Of a stretch of 38,289 nucleotides of DNA, positions 7,529 to 14,467 are shown piece after piece; the first letter of the stretch is position 1, and every line of letters begins with the position of its first letter. Made by a program: the position numbers and the translations under genes. Origin of the DNA: Candidatus Acidiferrales bacterium (lineage in GTDB: Bacteria > Acidobacteriota > Terriglobia > Acidiferrales > UBA7541); NCBI GenBank assembly GCA_030037435.1, contig JASHRI010000483.1, positions 1 to 38,289 on the forward strand, given 5' to 3'. The notes below the pieces were generated by a model. The model searched no databases. It was not told the origin of the DNA and saw nothing but the letters and a program-made list of their open reading frames with translations.

Positions 7529-10500
7529 CGGGACCTCACAGGAGAATCCAAGCGGTCTCCGACTGGTTGCCAGCTGGCCGCACCGATGGGCTTCTCCTCG
7601 CGAGCGATTGGGACGATCGCGTCAATGGTTGTGCCACAGCGTGGTTTCGATGTCACGAGCAGCGTGCCCTGCACAAGACGAACGCGCTCGCGCATGCTTA
7701 CCAAACCCAATCCCTGTTGGTTCGCGGCAGCATCAGGATCAAAGCCGACTCCCTTGTCAGATACTTCGAGGCCAATCGCATCGGCCCGCCCATGGAGTCG
7801 CACTTCGAAGTGCCGCACGCCGCTGTGCTTCACGGCGTTATGCAGTGCCTCCTGCAAGATGCGGAATAGGCACAGAGAGACTTCAGGCGGAGCCGCCGGA
7901 AGCGCACCGTCCTGTGAAAAGCGAACCTCGACCTTTTGCTGTGAAGAAAATTCCTCGCAGAAACTTCTGGCAGCGGCGACGATTCCGAGGTGTTCGAGTT
8001 TCGAGGAGTGCAGCTGGTGCGAGATCGCCTGGGTATCGGCGACAATCTCGTCGGTCTGACCAGAAATCGCGGCGAGTCGTTCGCGAAGGTCGCCGGGCAG
8101 GTTCAGATCGGATTGCATGATTTGTTCAATTTGCATCGCCAATAAAGCAAGACGCTGATTTATGTCGTCGTGCAACTCCCTGGCGATACGAGCACGCTCC
8201 TGCTCTTGGGCTTCAATCAACCTCTGATTCACGGTCGAGAGTGCCTCTTCCGCCTGCTTCCGCTTCGTAATATCCAAAACTTCGCCAACGAAATACCGCG
8301 GTTCGCCGCGCGGCCCCAGAATGAGCGAAATGCTGCTCTGCGTGAATACAACGCGTCCACCCTTGTGGAGGCAGCGCTTCTCGACTCCCTGGAAACTGGC
8401 GCCGGTCGAAAGCGCTTGGTTTAGCTTGCTCGAGAAGGCGGCCCAGTCTTCCGCTAAGGTGATCGACTGCACGGTCTTCTGGAGCAATTCCTGTTCCGTG
8501 TATCCAAGGTAATCGCAAAAGGTGGCGTTCGCGGCCACAAAACGACCGGCCAGGGATACAACGATCATGCCTACCCCCGCATTCCGAAAGACGCTGCGAA
8601 ACTTCTCTTCACTTTCTCTCAGAACCTCTTCCGCTCTCTTGCGCTCCGTAATGTCCATCGCCATGCCAATCACCCGCAGAAGCTTGCCCTGTGCGTCGAA
8701 GAAACCGCGTCCGGCCCGTTCCAGCCAGGCCACGCGCCCGTCAGGACGGATCAAGCGAACGGCGGTTCGAAAAGTAGGATTCTGCGGCGTGAGGCTCGCC
8801 ACCATGGCCTGGAAGGGCAAATGGTCATCGGGGTGGACAGCGGCGAGCAGCTCCTTGCCGGTGGCATGCGTCACGTCACCGGTCAATCCTAAAATTTCCG
8901 CGCAATCTTGGGACCGAACGATTGCATCGGTTACGGCGTTCCACTCATACGCGAACATCCGCCCTGCCTGGGCAGCAAACCGCAACCGTTCTTCGCTCTC
9001 CCGCAATGCTTGTTCGGCTCGCTTCCTTTCGGTGATATCTTGCGTGGTGCCGCGCAGCCGGATGACATTTCCCGTAGAATCGCGCAGCACTTCACCTCGC
9101 GTGCGAATCCACTTAGTGGCCCCGTCTGGTTGCACCAGCTCCAGATCGAGTTCGTATGGCGTTCCGCTTCGCAATGCCTCTTGGACTGCACTCTGCAGCC
9201 TTTCCCAACTCTGCGGCGCGTAAAGCTGTCGCTGTTCTTCGAACTTGATGGGGGGCAGGGCCGTATCTCGATTGGCAATACGGTAGCTTTCCTCGGACCA
9301 GCTAATGTTGTCGGTTTCAGGGTCCCATTGCCAGCTTCCGACTTGCGCGAGTCGCTGCGCTTCCAGGAGTTCTCTTTCGCTTTCGCGTAGCGCTTGGTCC
9401 GCTTGCTTCCGCTCAGAGATGTCGCTGATCATCGCCAGGGAGCCGTCGAACTGGCCATTCTGTTTGAAGATTGGATTTGCCGTAATCTGAACCCACAATT
9501 CAGAACCATCTTTCCGCCTTAGGCGTTCTTCAGATTGCTCGTGCACGCCGTTCCGACGACGCTGCAAGGCTTGCTTCTTCTGTTCGAGATTTTCTGGAAA
9601 CTGAAGGCTCAACACGTCGCGACCGAGCAATTCCTCCGGCCGGTAGCCAGTCATCTCCGCCATCCGCTTGTTTACAAAGGAGACCCGGAAATTGGAATCC
9701 AGGACCGTGATTCCTTCGTTCGTTGTTTCGACGATGCGGCGATACTGCTCTTCGCTTTTTCTTACGGCTTCTTCGGCGTGTTTGCGATCCGTAATGTCGG
9801 TCGCCATGCCAAGCATGCGTTCAGCGGCCCCATTTGCGGAATAGTGAAATTTGCCGATGGCCCTCACCCACCTTACCGTCCCGTCCGGCCATACGACTCG
9901 GTATTCTGCTGTGTAGGGCTTCCGGTTGTCCCTGGCGTCGGCAACCGCTCTTCTCACAGCATAAAGATCTTCAGGGTGTACGCGCCGCTCGAAGTCTTCC
10001 AGATATCCGGCGTCCGCATCGTCGTCAATTCCAAATACCGACCTCAGATCGCCGAACCGGTAGTCGCGCCCGCTTTTGATGTCGGACTCCCATCCAGCCG
10101 TCCGGCTTGATTCCAAGGCTAGGCGAAGCCGCTCGTTCGCGAGCGCGATCATGGCGGCTTCCCAGCGCTCTTTCGCTTCTGCCATGCGCCGGTCGCTGGT
10201 GTCGCGAATGGTACTGACGATAAGAACTTCAGATTCGGTGTGAAGCGGACTGAGCCCTATTTCTACTGGAATTTCGGCTCCATCGGCACGCAAAACAAAG
10301 AACTCTCGGCCGCCTCCCATCGATCGAACGCGAGGGTTGGCGAAGAAATTCTCGCGCTCCCGGCGACAAGCGTCGCGAACCCTTGGAGGAACCAGTCTTT
10401 CGACTGTCTCGTCCATCAATTGTTCGCGCGTGAGTCCAAAAAGCTTCGCTGCCTGCCCATTGGCAAAGAAAACCCTGCCGGCGCGATTGGTCACCAGCAA

Positions 10501-10593
10501 GGCATCGGGCATAGCTTCAAGAAGTGAACTGAAATTAGTGTCAGTCCAACGAACGGAACCGGTGCTACCTCGACTAGGAGGGTTACAGCCCAT
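7525..10593 (-). CDS. Six-PAS sensor histidine kinase (NarL/DegS-type, HisKA_3)
   Basis: 1,022 residues with no membrane segment. Six PAS/PAC units can be followed through their openings: about 22 (LEAMPDALLVTNRAG), 150 (LRLALESSRTAGWE), 285 (YRRIVETTNEGITVL), 410 (LLEAQRLAQVGSWQW), 535 (LRFAAQAGRMFAYEW) and 660 (FRSVFRNAGVGMIVV). Most end in a PAC strand such as MAMDITERKRAEE. The kinase core has RELHDDINQRLALL with phospho-acceptor H808, a conserved SHQLHSSKLEHLG, N919 in the N box EALHNAVKHS, and G boxes DKGVGFDP and GLGLVSMRERV. Such soluble multi-PAS kinases sense redox, light or small molecules; the signal is not evident. Start ATG 10591-10593, weak ribosome site GAGGG. The gene overlaps the receiver-MEDS gene by 4 bases. 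No palindrome copy lies upstream. Confidence 0.92.
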   Translation of the reverse strand: MGCNPPSRGSTGSVRWTDTNFSSLLEAMPDALLVTNRAGRVFFANGQAAKLFGLTREQLMDETVERLVPPRVRDACRRERENFFANPRVRSMGGGREFFVLRADGAEIPVEIGLSPLHTESEVLIVSTIRDTSDRRMAEAKERWEAAMIALANERLRLALESSRTAGWESDIKSGRDYRFGDLRSVFGIDDDADAGYLEDFERRVHPEDLYAVRRAVADARDNRKPYTAEYRVVWPDGTVRWVRAIGKFHYSANGAAERMLGMATDITDRKHAEEAVRKSEEQYRRIVETTNEGITVLDSNFRVSFVNKRMAEMTGYRPEELLGRDVLSLQFPENLEQKKQALQRRRNGVHEQSEERLRRKDGSELWVQITANPIFKQNGQFDGSLAMISDISERKQADQALRESERELLEAQRLAQVGSWQWDPETDNISWSEESYRIANRDTALPPIKFEEQRQLYAPQSWERLQSAVQEALRSGTPYELDLELVQPDGATKWIRTRGEVLRDSTGNVIRLRGTTQDITERKRAEQALRESEERLRFAAQAGRMFAYEWNAVTDAIVRSQDCAEILGLTGDVTHATGKELLAAVHPDDHLPFQAMVASLTPQNPTFRTAVRLIRPDGRVAWLERAGRGFFDAQGKLLRVIGMAMDITERKRAEEVLRESEEKFRSVFRNAGVGMIVVSLAGRFVAANATFCDYLGYTEQELLQKTVQSITLAEDWAAFSSKLNQALSTGASFQGVEKRCLHKGGRVVFTQSSISLILGPRGEPRYFVGEVLDITKRKQAEEALSTVNQRLIEAQEQERARIARELHDDINQRLALLAMQIEQIMQSDLNLPGDLRERLAAISGQTDEIVADTQAISHQLHSSKLEHLGIVAAARSFCEEFSSQQKVEVRFSQDGALPAAPPEVSLCLFRILQEALHNAVKHSGVRHFEVRLHGRADAIGLEVSDKGVGFDPDAAANQQGLGLVSMRERVRLVQGTLLVTSKPRCGTTIDAIVPIAREEKPIGAASWQPVGDRLDSPVRSR

Positions 10594-10874
10594 ACGCCCT
10601 CAGCGAATGTTGGCGAGATTCTAGCACGTTCGAAGTTCGGGTAAACCAAAAAGCGCTGGACAGAAACACGAGAGTCCGGACCTTGCCAACAGCCGCCACC
10701 AATTTGCCTGCACCGAATATCCAGTCGTAGAGATCGCGCACGAGCCGAATGAAGCCGCACGCGGGAGACGGCTTCATCATTAGAATGTTTGGCTTCCTGG
10801 AGATTTCTTTAGCTCTATCTGGGCATGTCGCCCAATCCAGCCTTCCGACGGCACAAGGAGCCATTCTTCGGACG
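10594..10874. other. Intergenic stretch without recognised content
   Basis: 281 bases between the FGE gene and the six-PAS kinase. I see no convincing gene, no copy of the cluster palindrome and no terminator with a T run. The overlapping frames here have no ribosome site and no recognisable domain. Confidence 0.5.
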
Positions 10875-11882
10875 CTACTTAAGCATGTGGAGATGCACAC
10901 ACGGTTCTGGATCGCGAGCCGGCCTGACAATCAGCCGAAAACCGATGTGGCAAGCCGCCGAGTCGATTGGCTGGCCCATGCGCGCAGCCGGACGATAACG
11001 GCGGCAGTAGTTAGGAGCGCAAAGGAAAGAACCGCCTTTGATAACCCGACGCGGTATACGTATCTCAGGCAAAGTCGGGTCGTAGCTTTGTTCCCGGTTT
11101 CCACCTTTGGGATCCATACTTCCGCAACAAGATTTCGTTACGGGATGACGCGCGGCATACCAGTCGCTTGTGAGCTCCCAGACGTTGCCGATCATGTCAA
11201 ATAGCCCGTAGCCATTTGGCGGGTATTGGCCCACCGGCGCCGTTCCCTCGTACCCATCGCTCAGTAGATTCTGCCAAGGAAATTCGCCCTGCCACGTGTT
11301 GGCCATGTATCTTCCGCCGGGCGTGAACGTTTCTCCCCAGGCGTAGATCGCCTGATCAAATCCACCACGAGCGGCGAACTCCCATTCCGCCTCGGTCGGC
11401 AGCTCTTTGCCGACCCACTTGGCGTATGCTTCCGCATCTCCATAAGCGATGTGGACCACCGGGTGTTGAGCGCGATCTTCAATCGAACTGGCGGGACCTT
11501 CCGGGTGTCGCCAGTCCGCGCCGGGGATGTAGGTCCACCAGTTGAAATGATTGCCCAGATCGACCGGATGAGCCGGCTTCCGAAAGACGACCGACGCGGG
11601 CTGCAGCAATTCAGGCTTTGCTCCCGGGTAGTCCTCGGCTTTGGCTGGACGCTCGGCCAGGGTTACGTACCTGGTGGCGTTCACGAAGCGTGCGAACTCC
11701 TCATTCGTTATCGTGTACTTGTCAATCCAAAACCCACCGACGGTCACAGCGTGCGCTGGACGCTCTTCGGGATAGTGACGGTCGCATCCCATTTGAAAGG
11801 TTCCCCCGGCAATCCAAGTCATACCGCGGATTGATTGCTCGATCCTGCATTCGGTCGTGCGCTGGCTGTCGGTTGTCTGCAT
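10875..11882 (-). CDS. Formylglycine-generating enzyme (FGE-sulfatase / SUMF1 family)
   Basis: 335 residues from ATG 11880-11882, preceded by GGAAGGA at 8 bases; the longer frame from 11927 lacks this. The whole protein is an FGE-sulfatase domain: MTWIAGGTFQMGCD, HAVTVGGFWIDKYTITNEEF, LPTEAEWEFAARGG, YGLFDMIGNVWELTSDWY, and near the end KGGSFLCAPNYCRRYRPAAR. The two cysteines C288 and C293 have the five-residue spacing of the catalytic pair of true FGEs (human C336/C341). It should therefore be able to oxidise a Cys in a CxPxR motif to formylglycine, not merely carry the fold. No sulfatase or CxPxR target occurs among the genes of the window. A perfect palindrome copy (12056-12071) with a strong TCTAAT -10 lies upstream, inside the end of the DUF1232 gene. 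Confidence 0.88.
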   Translation of the reverse strand: MQTTDSQRTTECRIEQSIRGMTWIAGGTFQMGCDRHYPEERPAHAVTVGGFWIDKYTITNEEFARFVNATRYVTLAERPAKAEDYPGAKPELLQPASVVFRKPAHPVDLGNHFNWWTYIPGADWRHPEGPASSIEDRAQHPVVHIAYGDAEAYAKWVGKELPTEAEWEFAARGGFDQAIYAWGETFTPGGRYMANTWQGEFPWQNLLSDGYEGTAPVGQYPPNGYGLFDMIGNVWELTSDWYAARHPVTKSCCGSMDPKGGNREQSYDPTLPEIRIPRRVIKGGSFLCAPNYCRRYRPAARMGQPIDSAACHIGFRLIVRPARDPEPCVHLHMLK

Positions 11883-12026
11883 ATTTGAAGTCCTTCCGTA
11901 GAGTCTGGCAGCGCAGGCAGGGGGCAAGCAGGGAAGCCGTCATGCTCGCGCGGTCCCCTTGAGCTTGCCTTGCTCGCTGCCGCTTACCCGGGATACTCCC
12001 ACTGCTCGTCGCTGTCGATGTCGACG

Positions 12027-12071
12027 ATTAGAATCAACATTCCTCTCACAATGAACTGTCAGAACTGACAG
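12027..12071 (-). promoter_or_regulatory. Cluster palindrome plus -10 for the FGE gene
   Basis: CTGTCAGAACTGACAG (12056-12071) is a perfect 6-4-6 palindrome. On the minus strand TCTAAT (12027-12032), 5 of 6 to TATAAT, lies 34 bp away centre to centre, leaving a leader of about 140 bases to the ATG at 11882. The site overlaps the last codons of the upstream DUF1232 gene, so it gives FGE an independent promoter. Confidence 0.7.
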
Positions 12072-12486
12072 GGTGGGCCATATTCGGCGTATACGAAGCT
12101 GGTCGATCCGCTACGCTGCGCGTATGACGCCTGCGGCGAAAAAGATCAGTGAAAGTTGCGCGCGCGTCGCACTCTTCCAGAACCGTCGGTGGCGTAAATT
12201 TGCGGATAATCTTCATTCCGAAATAGATCACCGTGAGGTCATCTAACTGGCCGATAACTGGAATGAATGTGGGGATCAGCTGGACGGGGCTGACTACGTA
12301 TGCCGCCGCACAACCGGCCACGGCCTTGGCGCGCCACGGTACCCGCGGATGGCTCAAAAGCGCAGGCAAGACACGAGCTTCACATAGCACGGAAACGAAG
12401 CCCCTTTTCCAATTCGCAAGTCGCGCGCGAAAACAACTCTTTTCAACGGCCGCTGCGGTTACCGGGACGACGGGTTGATTTGCCAT
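12046..12486 (-). CDS. DUF1232 (YkvA-like) membrane protein
   Basis: 146 residues from ATG 12484-12486 (MANQPVV), preceded by a modest AGGTG. A longer frame from 12588 exists but would overlap the MscS promoter site. The centre carries the DUF1232 signature: WRAKAVAGCAAAYVVSPVQLIPTFIPVIGQLDDLTVI, quoted here only as the key parts AAYVVSPVQLIP and IGQLDDLTVI. This is a short membrane-associated module of unknown function found in many bacteria. The C-terminal about 45 residues are charged and probably disordered. It is divergent from the MscS gene; the palindrome at 12607-12622 lies about 128 bp upstream of its start but has its -10 on the MscS side. Its 3' end contains the FGE promoter site. 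Confidence 0.75.
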   Translation of the reverse strand: MANQPVVPVTAAAVEKSCFRARLANWKRGFVSVLCEARVLPALLSHPRVPWRAKAVAGCAAAYVVSPVQLIPTFIPVIGQLDDLTVIYFGMKIIRKFTPPTVLEECDARATFTDLFRRRRHTRSVADRPASYTPNMAHPVSSDSSL

Positions 12487-12606
12487 CAAGCACCTGTGCC
12501 GAGGCCCGGCACACCTAGATTCCGGCGAGGTCGCTAAAATTTCCCTCAAAAACTGAAAGCTTATGTCCAAAGACAAGACTCTATCCAAGGCGGTCCATCG
12601 TAGAAA

Positions 12607-12651
12607 CTGTCAAAACTCGCAGGTCCGCATCGTGCACGGGCGCGAAACAAT
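12607..12651 (+). promoter_or_regulatory. Cluster palindrome plus -10 for the MscS gene
   Basis: CTGTCAAAACTCGCAG (12607-12622): left half perfect, right half TCGCAG. AACAAT (12646-12651, 4 of 6 to TATAAT) is 34 bp away centre to centre. Transcription would then start at about 12657-12659, right at the chosen ATG (12659), so the mRNA could be leaderless. Confidence 0.55.
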
Positions 12652-12658
12652 CCGGTTT

Positions 12659-14413
12659 ATGCGTGGTGAAGCGAAGGATGCTGACAAAGCGTCCAGCGTT
12701 CGCCGATGTATTGGCGAACGTTGCGGGTGGATTGTTGTACTGCTAGCATTCGCCGCGGCAACATTCGGTCAGACCATTGGTCACGCGAACCCGCAGCCAG
12801 CGACTCCTCCTCCCCCACAACAGATTGAGGATCCTCTGGGTCGTACCACTCCAAGAGGCACGATCACTGGTTTCATCAAGGCGGTCCACCGCGAGGATTA
12901 CGACTCGGCGGCCTGGTATATGCAGGTCACGGCGAAGCAAAAGCCCCGCATTGCAACCTTGGCTCGCGACCTAAAGGCACTGATGGACCGCTATTTCAAC
13001 GAACCGTTAGAGGCAATCAGCGACTCGCCTCTGGGGACACTGGATGGTGTCGCGCCTGACCGCGAGCGCATCGGCCCGCTCACAATTGGCGGCGAGAAAA
13101 TTGACATCCTTTTGGTTCGCGTCGACGATCCGGAGCACGGCCCAATCTGGCTGATATCTTCCGATACATTGGCGCGAGTTCCGGCTCTCTACGATGTCAT
13201 GGAAGAAACGTGGCTTGAACGGATGATGCCGCAACCGTTGCTGGATCACAGTGTGCTTGGAATTTCGCTGGCGCAATGGGTCTCGTGGGCGGCCTCCATT
13301 GCAATCCCTCTGCTGTTGTTGTGGCTCGCTTCCAAGGCATTCATCATTTTGTTCCTTACAAGAATCGATCAGGCTTCTGCAAAACGCCGGCTTGTCGCGT
13401 CGTGGTATTCCCGAATACGCTGGCCAGCGACAGTTGTATTGGTGTTGGGAATTCACGCGGCGGCGATTTCGCTCCTTGGATTCTCCCTGGAGTCTCGGAT
13501 CATCTACCTTCGCGTCGTATTTATAGCGCTAGTGCTGGCACTCGCTTGGCTGGCGCGACGAGTATTAACAATCGCGTTCGAGCGCGCTCGCCTTTCGATG
13601 CAACGCAGAGGAGAAACTGGCACCGAATCCTTGATGCTCCTGAGTGAGCGGATTCTAAAGGTGCTTGTTATCTTGGTGGCGATCTTCGCGGCTCTCGCAG
13701 CCTTGGGCGTGGATACGAAGACGGCGCTAGCCGGCGTTGGAATTGGCGGCGTTGCGATCGCTTTGGGTGCGCAAAAAACTGTCGAGAATCTTCTTGGCGG
13801 AGTTTTTCTTTTGACGGACAAGGCGATCGCAGTCGGCGATGTTTGTCGCATTTCGGACCGCGTGGGGACGGTGGAAGACATTACACTCAGGTCGATTCGG
13901 CTTCGAACTCTCGAACAAACTTTGCTGTCCGTACCCGCCGGTACATTGTCCCAGGAGACCATCGAAAACTTTACGACTCGGACCAAGATTCTTGTGCAAT
14001 CGAATTTGCAGCTGCGGTACGGGACGACCGCCGAGCAGCTCAAATCGATCCTCGAACGGATTCACGGACTGCTGAACGAGGTGCCAGAAGTCGAGGCTCA
14101 GACTGCTCGAGTTCGATTGACTGGCTTCGGAGTCCGCGCTATTGAACTTGAAGTCTTTGCGTATGTGCTGACGTCCGATAATGCAAAGTTTCTATCTGTA
14201 CGGGAAATTCTGCTGTTGCAGATTGCGACGATTGTTGAATCTTCGGGGAGTGGTTTCGCTAGCCCCACACAATTCGTCTATCTCGATCGGAGAGTGGACT
14301 CGGATGAGCAGGTTCACGAATTGGACAGTCCGAAACCACTTGGGCTACAGGAAGGACGCGAGGATATTCGTTCCCAAAAACAAGCGGTGGGCAAGCGATT
14401 CAGCCAGGCTTGA
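12659..14413 (+). CDS. MscS-family mechanosensitive ion channel
   Basis: 584 residues from ATG 12659. The frame is open to 12563, but the extra residues are not signal-like and would run through the palindrome site. A signal peptide (about 19-42, GWIVVLLAFAAATFGQ) is followed by a periplasmic domain of about 150 residues, then several membrane helices (SWAASIAIPLLLLWLASKAF; VVLVLGIHAAAISLL; LRVVFIALVLALAWL; VLVILVAIFAALAALG). The pore-lining helix and beta domain are clear: TALAGVGIGGVAIALGAQ, then ENLLGGVFLLTDKAI, VGDVCRI and VGTVEDITLRSIRLRT. It releases solutes on osmotic downshock from the inner membrane. Family members usually have 280-800 residues; this is a mid-sized one with an extra periplasmic sensor-like part. 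It is divergent from the DUF1232 gene. No terminator is visible in the 54 bases between it and the convergent glucosidase gene. Confidence 0.88.
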   Translation: MRGEAKDADKASSVRRCIGERCGWIVVLLAFAAATFGQTIGHANPQPATPPPPQQIEDPLGRTTPRGTITGFIKAVHREDYDSAAWYMQVTAKQKPRIATLARDLKALMDRYFNEPLEAISDSPLGTLDGVAPDRERIGPLTIGGEKIDILLVRVDDPEHGPIWLISSDTLARVPALYDVMEETWLERMMPQPLLDHSVLGISLAQWVSWAASIAIPLLLLWLASKAFIILFLTRIDQASAKRRLVASWYSRIRWPATVVLVLGIHAAAISLLGFSLESRIIYLRVVFIALVLALAWLARRVLTIAFERARLSMQRRGETGTESLMLLSERILKVLVILVAIFAALAALGVDTKTALAGVGIGGVAIALGAQKTVENLLGGVFLLTDKAIAVGDVCRISDRVGTVEDITLRSIRLRTLEQTLLSVPAGTLSQETIENFTTRTKILVQSNLQLRYGTTAEQLKSILERIHGLLNEVPEVEAQTARVRLTGFGVRAIELEVFAYVLTSDNAKFLSVREILLLQIATIVESSGSGFASPTQFVYLDRRVDSDEQVHELDSPKPLGLQEGREDIRSQKQAVGKRFSQA

Positions 14414-14467
14414 ATGTGCTCTCAAGAGTTTCGAAAGCTCGCCTCTAACCCACGTTTCCCGAGAATC

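Noticed and set aside
10583-10930. Minus-strand frame between FGE and the six-PAS kinase
   Set aside because: It overlaps the ends of both genes, lacks a ribosome site and has no recognisable motif.
12563-12658. Longer N-terminus for the MscS gene
   Set aside because: The extra 32 residues are not signal-like, would precede the signal peptide and would place the palindrome and -10 inside the coding region.
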